Of a stretch of DNA of 64,000 nt, positions 1 to 12,518 are shown in pieces. Position numbers and translations under genes: made by a program. The stretch is from NCBI GenBank assembly GCA_935421135.1, contig OW285194.1, positions 12,671,376 to 12,735,375 of the forward strand, given 5' to 3'. Source of the DNA: Bugulina stolonifera (Eukaryota > Bryozoa > Gymnolaemata > Cheilostomatida > Bugulidae). Numbering within the stretch: the stretch's first letter is position 1; each line of letters opens with the position of its first letter. Under the pieces are notes generated by a model, which worked only from the letters and a program-made list of their open reading frames with translations, was not told where the DNA came from and did not search any database.

Positions 1-1387
1 ATTAATCAAGTATATATTTAGTATCCAAACATTAGTCTTTTTCTGGCAAGGTTTGAGACCATCAACAGTGTTGCGAATAAAGTGTGAAATCTATGTATAA
101 ATAACTTTCACATCTATAAATAGAAAGACACAGCTATCTAGACTATTTGTAATTCTCCGGTTTGACAGCATTGTTTGTACACATTTCAGTTGCTACTGCC
201 GTTGTGACGCCATTATTCTATAGATATGTCGTCCCTCTGTCATACGCATTGTCTATTTAGTAAGCAGCCATTTTGTCTTACAAGTTGTACTGCGGGACGT
301 TATGTATCGTCTCAACCTAAATATCATATATACCGTTTTCAGGTTACGATATACTTGTAGTTATAGTAGTATTATTATACAACATAGCCTAAATATATAA
401 TTACAACTACAATTGAGGGTAGAATCCTCAATCTAAAGGGCAAAATTTTGCAATAAGTTGACCAAACTTAATATCCAAAAATAACCTTTGGACTAACTTG
501 CAAACATTAATAAAATTATCTAAAGTGGTTTTTTCGTTCAATATACGCAATGGCAATATTGTAAATGTGATATGTAATTTTGTATTATAGTTATTATGAT
601 TAATGTTAGACCACTAGTCTCTTTAAAAATTTTAGCTTTCTTCATTATGAAAAATTCAATATCTTTATGATACTGACATCTAGGTTGTAGACCAGGATGG
701 CACATGCATTATACCATGTCTTCATTAATTCTGTATTGATTAAAACTGTGTATTTACTCTGGCTAGTAATGGGTAACTCTAACAAGTAGTATAATATTTG
801 AACAAAGTAGATCAATATTTTCATTTAGTAAAACCATCTGCTCCGACAAGTCTCTAATCAATTTCTAGTTTCATCAACATCCTACATTAGTTTACTTTGA
901 TAATCAAGTGTTTTAATTCCACGTAATTCTATTATTTAATCAGCATATTGGCAGCTGTTTTATCCATTTCAAAGTTCTACTCCATTATTGAATGCAAATA
1001 CTTGTACAACATGATATGCTTTGGAGAAGTCCCGGGTCTCCAATGTCAGACCATCAGAAGTTGATTGATCTCAACTCTCAAAATTTTCAAAACAGTTTTT
1101 ATTTCCATATTTAGATATGAAATTGATCTTTCGTCTCCAGTCTGCAATTTTATGGTAAAAGGTGTACATATTTTACACTAAAAAGATCAAAAATAAAACA
1201 GAATAATTTTACATACTAAACAAGGCAATATTTTGTACTTAACTGGGATACTTACTGTATTTTAATAGTATTCAAGAGATAGGCCTATTAATTATTACAC
1301 AATACAGTAAATATGCATGCGGATTTCTCATTGCAAATATTAAATTATTTTTTATTTTTTTTGACAGTGTACACCTGTCTCCCACAG
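1..1387. other. Intronic sequence upstream of first visible CELF exon
   Basis: AT-rich non-coding sequence. I looked for the first RRM of a CELF protein here and did not see it, so this is taken as an intron of the CELF gene whose earlier exons lie outside the window. No other gene, RNA gene or clear repeat is visible. Confidence 0.5.
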
Positions 1388-4300
1388 GCTACCGATACAG
1401 ATATAACACCTATACCAGGGCCAGGTAAGTGTCTAAATCACCCATCGAATTCAGCAGTGAGTGAACGATAGATAAGGATACAAAAGTGCACTCTTTTAAT
1501 TAATTGTATCGATTTTGGTATAAATTTAGAAGCGGTTAAATTTCTGCATAATCATTGTATTATTCTATTTCCGATGCACCACGCTACATGTGTAGAGAGA
1601 ATTCACAGATTATAATAATTATATAAACTCAGCTTATTTTGCACCAAGAAATAAAATCTTGTTTTGCTCTGAATGATTGTAAGTTTGTAAGTTATCAGAT
1701 ACTGTTTTAGATGACAGGAAGTTGTTCGTGGGCATGCTCTGTAAGCAACAGGGTGAAGCAGAAGTAAAAGAGCTGTTCCAAAAGTTTGGTACAATCGAAG
1801 AGTGTACAATATTGAAGGATTCGCAAGGTCAAAGCAAAGGTTAGTCCAGTTCATGTTGCAATCATACGTAGCTTAGTATTTATTATACATTGCAAGTACT
1901 GAGCAAACATAGAGAGCACCTGAGAACAGTTTATAAACACAAATTATATAAATAAGCTAGTATTGCGATGTTTCTTTTATTCTATTTGAAAGTTACTCGT
2001 CCACAATCTTAAGTGCGCATTTATTCTGCGTGACTTTGAATTAAAGTACATGTATATTATTTAAAAATAGTCGGCACAACTAGGTAGTCCTGATGCATAA
2101 CAGGAAATAATATTGTGTAATATCGTGAGAAGAATACATGCATAATGTTGCAACATCACCTCTACGAGTATTTAGCACAGAGATATTTTAAGTATAATTC
2201 TTTCACGCCCTCCAATGTCAAAAGGTATAAGTATGTAATATACTTTGTACATGAACACAAATGTATTGGGTACACACTGACTCTACTTCACAAATACAAA
2301 AATTGGAATTTTTTGTTTGAATAGCTGAAAGTTCATAAATTTGTTCGATGAATAATTTATTGGTCCAAAGTGCTTTGGAATCAGATGCCACTACTGAGTA
2401 AATGTGCCATAAAGAAGCTTGGCATATGATTATTTTCAACAGTGCGTATGCAGAAATTCTTGCAATTTTACATCAATTATTTGTTACATCATTCATTTGA
2501 TGCCATTATGTCAAACTTATTTTATGTGTAACCCTATACTGTGCTAAAATCTAAACAAAACAAACAAATAATTAGTGTCTAATGTCTAGTGCCAGCGGAT
2601 ATATTTAATTTAATATTATGGTAAAAGCAACAATAACGGTAATCATACACGCGGACTTCCATGTCAGCGTGCCATCGAAGGCTTCATGATTCTCTAATAT
2701 AGGTAGACAGACTAATGGGTTGGCCACTAATTATGTCTGTGTTTGAAATCAATATATAATTTAATTTCTAGTCTGAAAAGACATATTACCACATGTAAGT
2801 GATGCTAATATCATAGGATTAGCGTTGTAAGGTGACAGCAAATGCTATTTAGGCCATTAATATTGATCCAGTGGTTGTAAACAGCATGTAGTATTAGAGT
2901 AATGTGTCATTGGCTACGTTTTCAATGCTAGTAATTAGTCTATCTTGAATAAACACCACCTGATGTGCTAATGGCATGTGGAGAATTAAATGCCGAAAAC
3001 TTAAAGTCATGCATCTTTTCTCATGACCAATCCTACTAACAGTTAGGAAGTCCCCTCCCCCCCCCCCCCACATTTGCAACATCTTATGGGCATGGAGCAC
3101 AAAGGTCGGTATCACATGATGAAGTTCCACTTATCCCTGCTGCGCAAGGCAAGCTCCATCACTGCTACATCAACTATTACTGTTCCTAAATAAGATGACT
3201 AAATGTCAACAAGTTCACAACACAAAAACAGAATAAGCCTGCAGATATACACATTATACTCATCACTGTTACAATGTAGTTGTATCTCACTCTATGTAGT
3301 GGTTTATACTACGATGCCACAGTAGTTAATAGATCTTTTGAACTAGTCAAGATATTTAAAGATTTGCATAAATTGTTATACCTTTAAATTGATCATAATT
3401 ATATAAGTACTGAGTTTACGGATGATAAAACCAGTATGCAATGTAATACATTTCGAGTAGGATACATATATACACATTTTTTAATCAACATAGATATTCA
3501 TATCACAAGTATTTTGGTCTGAAAAGGCTAATAAAATGTAAATGAAAATTTTGGAATGAGCGTGTTAGATTAGGTATTCTGATCAGCTTCATAGTTTGTG
3601 TGTTATGTATAGCCTACTCCAATATTACTATTAGTTCTATATGCTATATTACTATGGTATGACTATCTCACTATATCACTAAATAATTACGCTCTTGTAT
3701 CGCTGTATTACTGTATGACTATATCTGTATCGTTGTATTTATCTGGCATGGTATACTGTTATAGGATGTGCTTTCCTCAAATTTGAAAACCATGCCGAGG
3801 CTATGGCAGCGTGCTCATTGCACGGATCGCAGACAATGCCGGTGAGTTACGCTACATGTATTGATTATTACATGTACAATTATGTAATATTCCTTTTATA
3901 GACTACAAACATGTAAACACGAGATACTTGATTTATCCAGTGTTACTGTAATAACATTCAGAAGATATAGCCTTAGAAACTGAATTTGTGTTATTATACA
4001 GGGCGCCACCTCTAGCCTTGTCGTAAAGTTTGCTGATACAGAAAAAGAAAGGCAGTACCGTAGGATGCAGCAAATGGCACAGCAATTGGGAGTTGTGAAT
4101 CCTACAATATCACCTGCTTTGCCTGCCATACCACCTAGTGCTGGCTTTCCTTACCTCACACCAGGGGCACATGCTGGGGTGAGTTACATGTACATGTAAT
4201 AGAAACACAGCTGCAAGTACTCACTTTGATTGGTTGGGTTAGAGATGAACACCCACGGCATGCATGTGTATATAACATTCTTCCCCATTTAAGCGATAAA

Positions 4301-5706
4301 TCCAACTTTCTTCTAAAATCGACTCTATTGTATGTTATTTTATATCCAGTTCTTCCACCAATCCACCCCTTCTCTGATGGGACAAGCACCTGCTGGCTTC
4401 CTGTCAGCCAATCCATCATTAGCGCACATGCAGCAAGTCAATGCTCTAGCAACAGCAGGTACTATGGCAGCGGCTCCTACCAATGGTAAGCTCCATATTC
4501 TTTTCCATGCAAACAGCCTTCAATTTCAGATCTAGATGAGATTTTTGTCATATTTACTGCATGCAACAAGCGGCTAAAATTTTTTTCTTTTACCAAATTA
4601 ATTCGCATAACACTGTAATTTTCTAAGTGTACCACTTGATGATGATTGTTACACACAACATACTGTACATACAGGACTAGCCGGAGCAGCAGGTCTAATA
4701 CCTGGTATGCCTACTACTAGCCAAGCTGGTGTACCGAGTATGCAGTCTCCAACAGCTGCAGAAGGTAGTGGTGTGGGCATCTATGCACCCTCCCCTACTG
4801 TGTCCGAGTATCAGGCTTTGAACCCAGCTCTCACTATGTCATATCCTTCTGCGGGTGCTCTTGGTAAGAAATGATTTAGACAAGCACTTCCTCTATTGTC
4901 TAGTATGGCAAAAATATCTAGTTGATTTGAAAAAATTTCACCTTTAAATCCTTTTACAATCAAACTTTCATTGTTAAGAGATATTTTGTGAGTAGCCATA
5001 AAATCTTATTGTTTTACCTGCTGAAAACTCCATATATCACCTAATATCTAAGACACTCATTAGACTGACATCGCTGTTAACACAGTCGACTTTATATTTA
5101 GCATTCAACCCTTTGATGGGAGCTGTTCAGCCCCAGCCAGCGGCTCTTTACCAACCGGCAGCCACTTCTGTCCTCACACCTACGGGCCAGAAAGAAGGAC
5201 CAGACGGCTGTAACCTCTTCATCTACCACCTGCCTCAGGAGTTTGGTGATGCTGAACTAGCCCAAATGTTTATGACATTCGGTACTGTCATATCGGCCAA
5301 GGTCTATGTGGATAGAGCTACTAATCAGAGCAAGTGCTTCGGTAAGTGATTGGCACAATTTCAGCATCTATTTCTAGTTCTTGGGACAAAGCACAGCATC
5401 CCAGCAACAAATATAGAATATGGGAATAGTAGAAGTAATATGAAATCTCTTCTTAAAGTTTTGTAAACTTAATAGCAATATCAATGAGCAACTATACTCT
5501 AGTACCAGGTTTTGCATGAACTCCAAATTTTTATTTAATTTTAATTTTTATTGTAAATTCTTATTTTCATTCCAGGATTCGTTAGCTTTGACAATCAGCT
5601 GAGCGCTAGAGCTGCGATTGATTCCATGAACGGCTTCCAAATTGGAATGAAGAGACTAAAGGTACAGCTGAAACGACCCAAAGCAGACCAAGCCAAACCG
5701 TACTAA
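1388..5706 (+). CDS. CELF: CELF/Bruno-like RNA-binding protein, 3' part (RRM2-linker-RRM3)
   Basis: Exons 1388-1424, 1711-1839, 3765-3841, 4002-4178, 4350-4485, 4675-4863, 5102-5341, 5576-5706 join in one frame to 371 residues plus TAA. CELF proteins bind GU-rich RNA and control alternative splicing, mRNA decay and translation. RRM2 starts at [13 protein letters not shown] (RNP2 LFVGML), with RNP1 KGCAFLKF split by an intron, and ends in the family signature [13 protein letters not shown] followed by RRMQQMAQQ. An Ala/Pro/Gln/Met-rich divergent linker follows (exons 4-6). RRM3 starts at [18 protein letters not shown], with RNP1 KCFGFVSF across the last intron, then [18 protein letters not shown] and a C-terminal PY. 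Every exon is bounded by AG/GT and all phases agree. RRM1 and the start codon are off the left edge. Family assignment is firm; the paralogue (CELF1/2 or CELF3-6 type) is not decided. Confidence 0.95.
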
Positions 5707-7463
5707 TAGTAAAACATCAGAGCACACAACTCCAATAAAACAAACTATCAAGAGAGGACAATTGCTACATATTGTATGTACATGTACATGCATCATTTAC
5801 TATCTCTAGGAACACAGCATTCCGCACCTCAAGAACAGTTAAGTATATATTATACAAAAATTGTATGACAAAGCTATTTATAAACTTCAAGCAACAATAT
5901 TATTATTCACATATTTTTGAGAATTCTGTGTATTTGCTAAGGACACTCCTGCACCTTTTAGTTGGTTTTCGTGACACTTTGATTTAAATTTGAATCAGCA
6001 CAAAATTTATTTGTCTTTCTTTATTATTTCAGTCTATGTTGTTTTTACTAAAACATGGTGGCATAATTCTAGTAAGAATATTTTTGGGATTTCCTTCTTC
6101 CCAACATAGTATTGTATTAATAACAATATCAGCTGTGTTATACCTGCAATACCTTCTTACCAAGCTATCTAGTCTGTCTTTCTAAGTCTATTTACATTAA
6201 AATTTCCAACAGGTTCACATGAAATTTTAAAGTGAATTATTACTCAATCAATTTACTTAAATTCGACCTTGACCTTCACCTTAGTTCAAAAATATGACTT
6301 TATGTACAACTAGTGTCTTTCATTACAATATTTTAAACTTTTATCCAATTTTAAGTTTTTTCAGTATACTTCTTATAATTCCATACCTATACCAAAACCT
6401 GTATTACCAACAATGCTACTTGAAGATAATAATATAATTAATCCCCATAACATACACATATACCCATTGTATTATTAATTTATATTATCTAATCAAGACA
6501 TATAATTATGCACTACACTGTATCCTTACTCTGCATATTTAAAATGGACCTATAAACTACCATATATTTTTATTCGTTCAGAAGTGTATAACTCATTACA
6601 AGTGTTTCAGACTAGGAACTGAGGCTAAATTCCTTGTGATTCGTGAAACTTTTCGATTAACAGTTTATTGATGGCAAGAACATTATTGTAATTTTTTCAA
6701 TAATTTGTGCTGGGAGTTGTGCAATTGTGTCGAGTGGGAGTAATTTTTAAAAAAATAATTACTTTATAAAGAACAATCTAACTAAGTATATATTACTATT
6801 ATAATATCTCAGCAGCATATTATATATAATTATTATAATCCTTAGGTCTACATATCATCTATTATAATAATAAAGTATTCGAAAGCTCTGATTTATGACT
6901 GTTGGTTTTGTTGGCTAGTTCTATCTGTCACCATGACAGGTGTAGAAAAAATGTACTTCTTTTCTTTGATTTGCCATTTTGGGGCACAAAGGAACTCTTG
7001 TTCATGTAAAAGAATGAGATGTGTATTATTCCATAAGCGGATTGGGCCCCAGAGACCATATGAGTTAATTTTAGGACAGTCTAATGCTGCTATGCCTGTA
7101 TTATTAAGTATACTTGACCTGTTTAATTAATATGCAATGCTTGTTTTTTAAATTATTCCAGCTAGGAATTGGTTATTTTTAAAAAGAAAGATCATAATTA
7201 TTGTCATAAGTATGACCAAATGCCTTGACATGGTATTGTGACTTGTAAAGTACATGTTCAAACCAAGGCATAGTCTTCAGAGTCATAATGGTACAGATAT
7301 TACATCTCATATGACCTAATAAAGCCAGTGACCTACATATTACACACACTAAAGGCAATTATATCTCAGTCACTATAACAAGCAAAGTATAGACGCTGCG
7401 TTTATTTCAATGGCATCGAACGTTACGTCAAAACTTACTGATAAAACTTATAAATAGAAACAT
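5707..7463. other. Tail-to-tail spacer between CELF and VWA genes
   Basis: AT-rich sequence holding the presumed 3'UTRs of both convergent genes. No supported coding exon. AATAAA at 6869-6874 (plus) and its complement TTTATT at 7401-7406 (minus signal) are candidate cleavage signals. Confidence 0.5.
5734..5739 (+). terminator. Candidate poly(A) signal, CELF gene
   Basis: AATAAA 28 bases after the CELF stop codon; another AATAAA occurs at 6869-6874. Either could direct cleavage, giving a very short or a 1.2-kb 3'UTR. Confidence 0.35.
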
Positions 7464-7468
7464 TTATT
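7463..7468 (-). terminator. AATAAA overlapping VWA stop codon
   Basis: On the minus strand the end of the reading frame reads GAAATAAATG, so the TAA stop lies inside a canonical AATAAA hexamer. A second minus-strand hexamer lies at 7406-7401. The second is more likely to serve, because use of the first would leave almost no 3'UTR. Confidence 0.3.
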
Positions 7469-10400
7469 TCACACACAATTTATCTCCATTCTTAGCCATC
7501 TGTTGCTTTACAGCATTAGCCATCTTCTCGAAGAAGTTGTAGTCGGGAAGTCCAAACACCTCTCCAGCGTCTTTGCCTCTGATGAGCTCCAACTCATCAC
7601 AGTCAGCCTCACCGACACCAAAGGCAAACACCTGAACACCTGGGCCGGCATCTCTTAGCTTTGTAGATTCTCTAGCCAGTGCACTGCATCTGTAAGCAAA
7701 CCAGTGTATGATGCTATAGTTCAAATGATAAAATTCTTATTGTACACTGAATTTAGTACGAGATGATAAAACACACCAAACGAATAAAATGCAGAGTGAT
7801 GTCGTAAATTGTTTGGATGGAGTCAAAGCATTGACTCACTTTTATATTTGGCGTAACTTTTTATATTAAATTAATATTTAAACTGCTCAAAAGTGATGCT
7901 CATTTACATGTATATGGTGTAAAAAATAATAATTGCTGCCTGCAGTTTTTTCGAACAGTATTCTTTATTATCAATTTTATTTCAACCTCTTCTTGTGACT
8001 GTAACTTACCCGTCATTACATTTTCCGTCAGTGACGACGAATACAATTGTTGCCGTGTCAGGATCATTCAATCTGCTACCAGGCTGGTTCAACACACTCT
8101 CTCTCACATGTTTGATGGCATCAGTAGTAGAGGTAGCCCCTGATCTCTGCTTTAGCCCGAGGATCTTGTCCTCCACATATCCGGCTCCTGAGAAGTAAGG
8201 CAATGAAAACATAATATCATTACTCCATCGCTGAATACATAATTTCGATCAACAGTTAAAAATAAGGAACATTCTTTTAGCTGTTGCTAGTATAGCAATT
8301 ATATACTAGTGACTTTTATTTCATCATGGACACTGTTTGAAATATAATGTCATTTTTATTGATAAATATGCTGCCAAACCCTGAGAAAAACACTTCATCC
8401 ATGCAAACTTGCAAGACTTGAGCTCGTGACTCTAATATATTGATCAATATATGGGAAATCTACATGTACATGTATAAGAACCCACTGGCACTTGTGTTAC
8501 AGAACTCTTGTGCCACAGTACTCTTGTATTACAGTACCTTTGTATTGCAATACTTTTCTATTACAGTACTCTTGCATTAGAGTGTTTTCGTATTACAGTA
8601 CTCTTGCATTACAGTACTCCTATATTACAGTACTCTTGTATTGTAGTATTTCCGTATTACAGTACTCACCTTTCTGGCTCTCCTCAAAGGTCATGACTGT
8701 TTGGGCAGTGGTACTGAACAGTACTACAGATACCTGCTTCTCCCCCTTTCCAGAACCTACAATATTTAAAGCCACATTTGTGATAATATTTATGGTTAGG
8801 AATACATCATAATATAGTGTTCAAACTTATAACCCATAAAATATTTCTTGATACAACTTGGAAATTGTAAATCACTTTTAAATTACACATAAAACATATC
8901 TTCTGCAATACATGTAAGCTTTATGGATTAAGGAAGTGAGGTGTGTAGTGTAGTAAAAGTTTAGAATGTACAGCACAAAAGAGAAAAAAATTATAAATGT
9001 ATAATATATTTTACTAAACCAACGTACTCATGTATATTATTAATATTGGAACAGAAAGACTGTGTGCACACATAGGCAAAGTGCCACAGGTGAACCATTT
9101 GACTTGGGTACACTTTCAATTGATTGTGTGCCAAATCAGAGCCAAAACAGCGGTAGATTTAGTGCTGGGCGGTGTTTCGGTGTCATTCAGTTTTTTTCGG
9201 TTTTTTTTCATTCGGTTCAAAAACCGCCAAAATTTAAAATGTGAACCGACACCGAATGCGGCGGTGCGGTTTTATTCGGTTTTAAAAGTCAAACCGCGCC
9301 TGGCCTCTTAGCGCACCCACTTTCAATAATGGCTGGCGTTGAAAACACGTGAATTCATGTTATGCTTCTTTCAATCCTTATAATTCGATGCCATCCTTGG
9401 AATTTAGACTTAGCTGCAGCCATAATATTATCACCCAGTGGTTATTTATTGTAGTTTCACTCCTTTATAGCAGTTACGATTGCATATTATTATAAATAAT
9501 AAATATTTAATAATTGTAAAGTATTAAACTAAATGAAAATGGCTGCCATTTTAGTGCTTCTTTTAATCCTTATAATTCGATGCCATCCTTGGAATACAGA
9601 CTTAGCTGCAGCCATCAATGTCACCCAGTAAGGGTTCACTGTAGTTTTCATTTGATTCTAGTAGTCAAACTTGCATATTGTTATAAATAATTAATATTTA
9701 ATTATTGCAAATTATTGAACAAAATAAAAATGGCGGCCATTTCCGGTAATGGCTCAAACGCCGAACACGTGAATTTATGTTATGCACCTTTCAATCTTTA
9801 TAATTCGATGTCATCCTTTGAATAAATACTTAGCTACTGCCATCATTGTCACCCAGAGATGATTTACTTTAGTTTCACTGAATTCCAGTTGTTATACTTC
9901 CATATTATTATAGATGATTGGCATTTAATAATTGCAATTTATTAGAGTAAATTTAAAATGGCCGCCATTACAGCTTAAAAGCAGGGTGTGACAACTCCAA
10001 TATTGAGTATTTAATTTCCGGTTCGGTTCGGTGTTTCTTCATGAATAAAAAAAAACTGAATTAAACCGAGGGTGAGAAGACAACTTCGGTTTCATTCAGT
10101 TTTTTAGAAAAATCAGCAAAAAAACTGAATGCACATGCAAATCAAAACCGCCCAGCACTAGGTAGATTTATGGGTGTTTGAACTCTTAAAACACCTTACT
10201 GAAAAACAAAATATGTAGATTTCTGGCTAAACACCATCCTAGCCTGCCAAAAGTGTGTATATTTGCATTAGACAGTACAGTCTTGAAGCCTATCCGTCAT
10301 ATTACTTGTTAAAATAGCAATAAAGTGTGGGTATACCACTGCAAAACTATGCAGTGTACGTACAATGTATGTATACACGCAGCTATAACTTGAGTTTTCA

Positions 10401-12518
10401 CGAAACAGAAGGTAATGCATAGACTCACCAAAGCTATGTGGACAGAGAGCCTGACTGAGAGTAGCTGCTCCTTCCTTAGCTACTTGGAACTGTGATGAGG
10501 CAATGCTGCCGGAGTCATCAATAAGGAAGATAAGATCGACGCTGGGTTTCTGTTAAAATACATGTAATATACAAAAGATCACAGTGAGATACTGTACCAT
10601 TTCTTTTCCACTGTATTGTATTAATATAGAACTTTTGTTTTCATTGATGTTGTAACTTATATCTTAAACTTTTAAAACAATAAAATTTCCTAGCAATAAG
10701 GCGAAATGCAAAAATCTTACAGCTTGATTACACTGAAAAGAAAAACTATATAAAAAAGATAAAGGTAGCACAAATCCAAATTAATTCTCACATTATGCTA
10801 TGAAGTGATAGTTATGAATATCCACTATCTACTACAATAACTCCCTATGTACTGTGTTGATACTGCTTCCAGATGACTGTCATACTAACTATTATATTAT
10901 ACATTGCACATTGTATTACCGCTATGTGGGCTGTGCAGTTGTTCACATGCGGACTGTGCACTCACCTTGAACTTGTCATCACCGGTCTCACGTTTACCAT
11001 ATGCGTTCAGCAGGTTGTTAGCTAGGCTGTCGACATTTACTGAGGCCGAAGCTGTTTTAGCTACAGACCCTGACGCACCACTCCATGGATATCTGATAGG
11101 GTTGCAGCATCTGTTGTAGTTAAGGCTGTAGGTAAAGAAGGTGATGTCATTTGTAAACATGTCATACTGATGTATAGCAACCGTTGTTGTGTTGGTTAAA
11201 TTGTGGGTTATTTCACATACTATGTACCAAACTGTTAACCACTGACTATATTTATATAGCAAATATACAGGCATGCAATAATCTTTTTAACTAAGTGCAA
11301 TAAATTGTTTCACTGATGTTTCAAGCAAATTGTCATTTTGACGCACAATTTAAATGAACCAGGGACCTACTGCGCCTATTGTACTACTACTTAGAAGGTA
11401 TTTTACGGGTAAAAACTACATCTATATTGTAAAGGCTTGATCCCTCTCAGTAACAAATAAGGATAGCAGAATTTGACGTATAACAATAGATATCCATTAT
11501 GATGTGCACAATGTTCTCTCTAAGTACTTGTACACTGTAGAGACTTCACTTTTGTCTTTTGGAAAATTGTGTAAATTTAACACAGACTCAATTGTTTGTT
11601 TAACAAGATCAATTAGACTTTTTAGAACATTACGTTGGTATCCCAGTAAATTGGGAGTTGTCTTCTCTATCACTCTGAACTTATCACTGTACCAGATAGG
11701 CCTAAGGTTACTAAGGATATTCGTAAAATAATCTCTCACCATCTTCCTGGCCAAATAGCTGCCTTGCTAGTGTCTACAGCTGCTCGCTTTGAGAAGATAG
11801 GGAATGGGTTGTTGTTACAGTAACAGTATCTACACTCAGCAGGGCTGGGTGTTGTCCATATTGGTCTCGATGTTACTGTAAACATATGCCATGCAATAAC
11901 TGAATGTTTCTAGTCTGTGGCCCCATTTCCACTACTGCTTATATAGATAACATAGTAAGAAATATGCTAATACACTCATGGTGAGGAGCTAATGCAGGTA
12001 CCAGAACTAATGCAGGTATTACCTGTGCCCTCAGATCCACAGAGTGCTCTTTTAGATCTTCTCTGAGTTCCGTAGTACACAAGATCTCTTCTTTGGTCCT
12101 CATTGAGGGCATCAACCAGGACCACCCTAAAATAGAGAATAATGGTGCGCAGGCTAATTACACAGTAGCACACCTGCAATGACCAAGTACACATAATTAT
12201 GGCAATATGGCAAGTAAGACGGAAGCGAATTATCATTAGATTAATCATCACAGTGTAATGTGACATCATTGCACATGCTAGATATTGTAAACTTTAGCAC
12301 AACAAGTTATATATACTACTAAGCTACTTCTCTTCAGGTCTTTGCTGAGTTCACACTATGTACATGTTTATGCATTTTTATTCAAACTATACCAATAACT
12401 TCAAGCTAAAAACAAATTAAAAAAACTTACAAAATTAATCACGATAAAGAGCTGTGATAGATATTTTGGACACGTACCCAACTGTGACAGCTGCTACAAC
12501 GCAGAGTAAAACCTTCAT
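7464..12518 (-). CDS. Secreted von Willebrand factor A domain protein (350 aa)
   Basis: Eight exons in transcript order: 12518-12478, 12126-12023, 11875-11740, 11125-10966, 10549-10429, 8756-8670, 8187-8010, 7689-7464. They sum to 1053 bases, 350 residues plus TAA. The start MKVLLCVVAAVTVG is a signal peptide. Residues about 50-115 form a Cys-rich segment (CRYCYCNN, NRCCNP). A VWA domain fills about 150-350: beta-strand DLIFLIDDSGS with MIDAS DxSxS at residues 158-162, MIDAS Thr near 235 (SGATSTTDA), and MIDAS Asp 270 in VVTDG. All metal-coordinating positions are therefore present, so divalent-ion-dependent ligand binding is expected. Such proteins act in extracellular matrix or adhesion, as in collagen VI and matrilins; no collagen, EGF or transmembrane segment is seen. 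Lineage-specific family; precise role unknown. For exon 4 the acceptor at 11125 keeps the frame; a nearby alternative AG would create a stop. Confidence 0.88.
8490..8667. repeat. 16-bp minisatellite touching a splice donor
   Basis: About eleven imperfect copies of a 16-base unit (tattacagtactcttg) in the VWA intron between exons 8756-8670 and 8187-8010. The last copy runs into the reverse-strand splice donor of exon 8670 (cagtactcacc on the plus strand). Frames across it are open because the unit lacks stops, so open frames here are not evidence of coding. Confidence 0.8.
9160..10160. mobile_element. Non-autonomous hAT-type DNA transposon (1001 bp)
   Basis: The element has terminal inverted repeats TAGTGCTGGGCGGT at 9160 and its complement ending at 10160. 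It is flanked by a perfect 8-bp target-site duplication GGTAGATT (9152-9159 and 10161-10168). The TIR start TAGTGCTGGGCGGT and 8-bp duplication are typical of hAT elements. Subterminal sequence is rich in TTCGGTTTT/AAAACCGAA motifs. No transposase frame exists inside, so movement would need a transposase supplied elsewhere. The intact duplication suggests a fairly recent insertion into the VWA gene intron. Confidence 0.9.
9328..9972. repeat. Three diverged internal repeats of the hAT element
   Basis: A unit of about 190 bases occurs at about 9364-9555, 9556-9740 and 9784-9970. Each starts near cttataattcgatg, passes cacccag and ends in aaaatggcngccatt. A 36-base spacer ending in acacgtgaattcatgttat is found before units 1 and 3 only, giving the order spacer-unit-unit-spacer-unit. 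Copies differ at many positions, so the duplication predates this insertion. Confidence 0.85.

Noticed and set aside
4156..4489. Frames on both strands overlapping CELF exon 4350-4485
   Set aside because: Shadows of the real exon in other frames.
8492..8812. Plus-strand frame of 106 codons
   Set aside because: Produced by the 16-base minisatellite and the antisense of a VWA exon.
11101..11125. Alternative acceptor (ctacaacag) for VWA exon 4
   Set aside because: Joined to exon 11740 it yields TG+A, a stop; the upstream acceptor with its longer pyrimidine tract keeps the frame.
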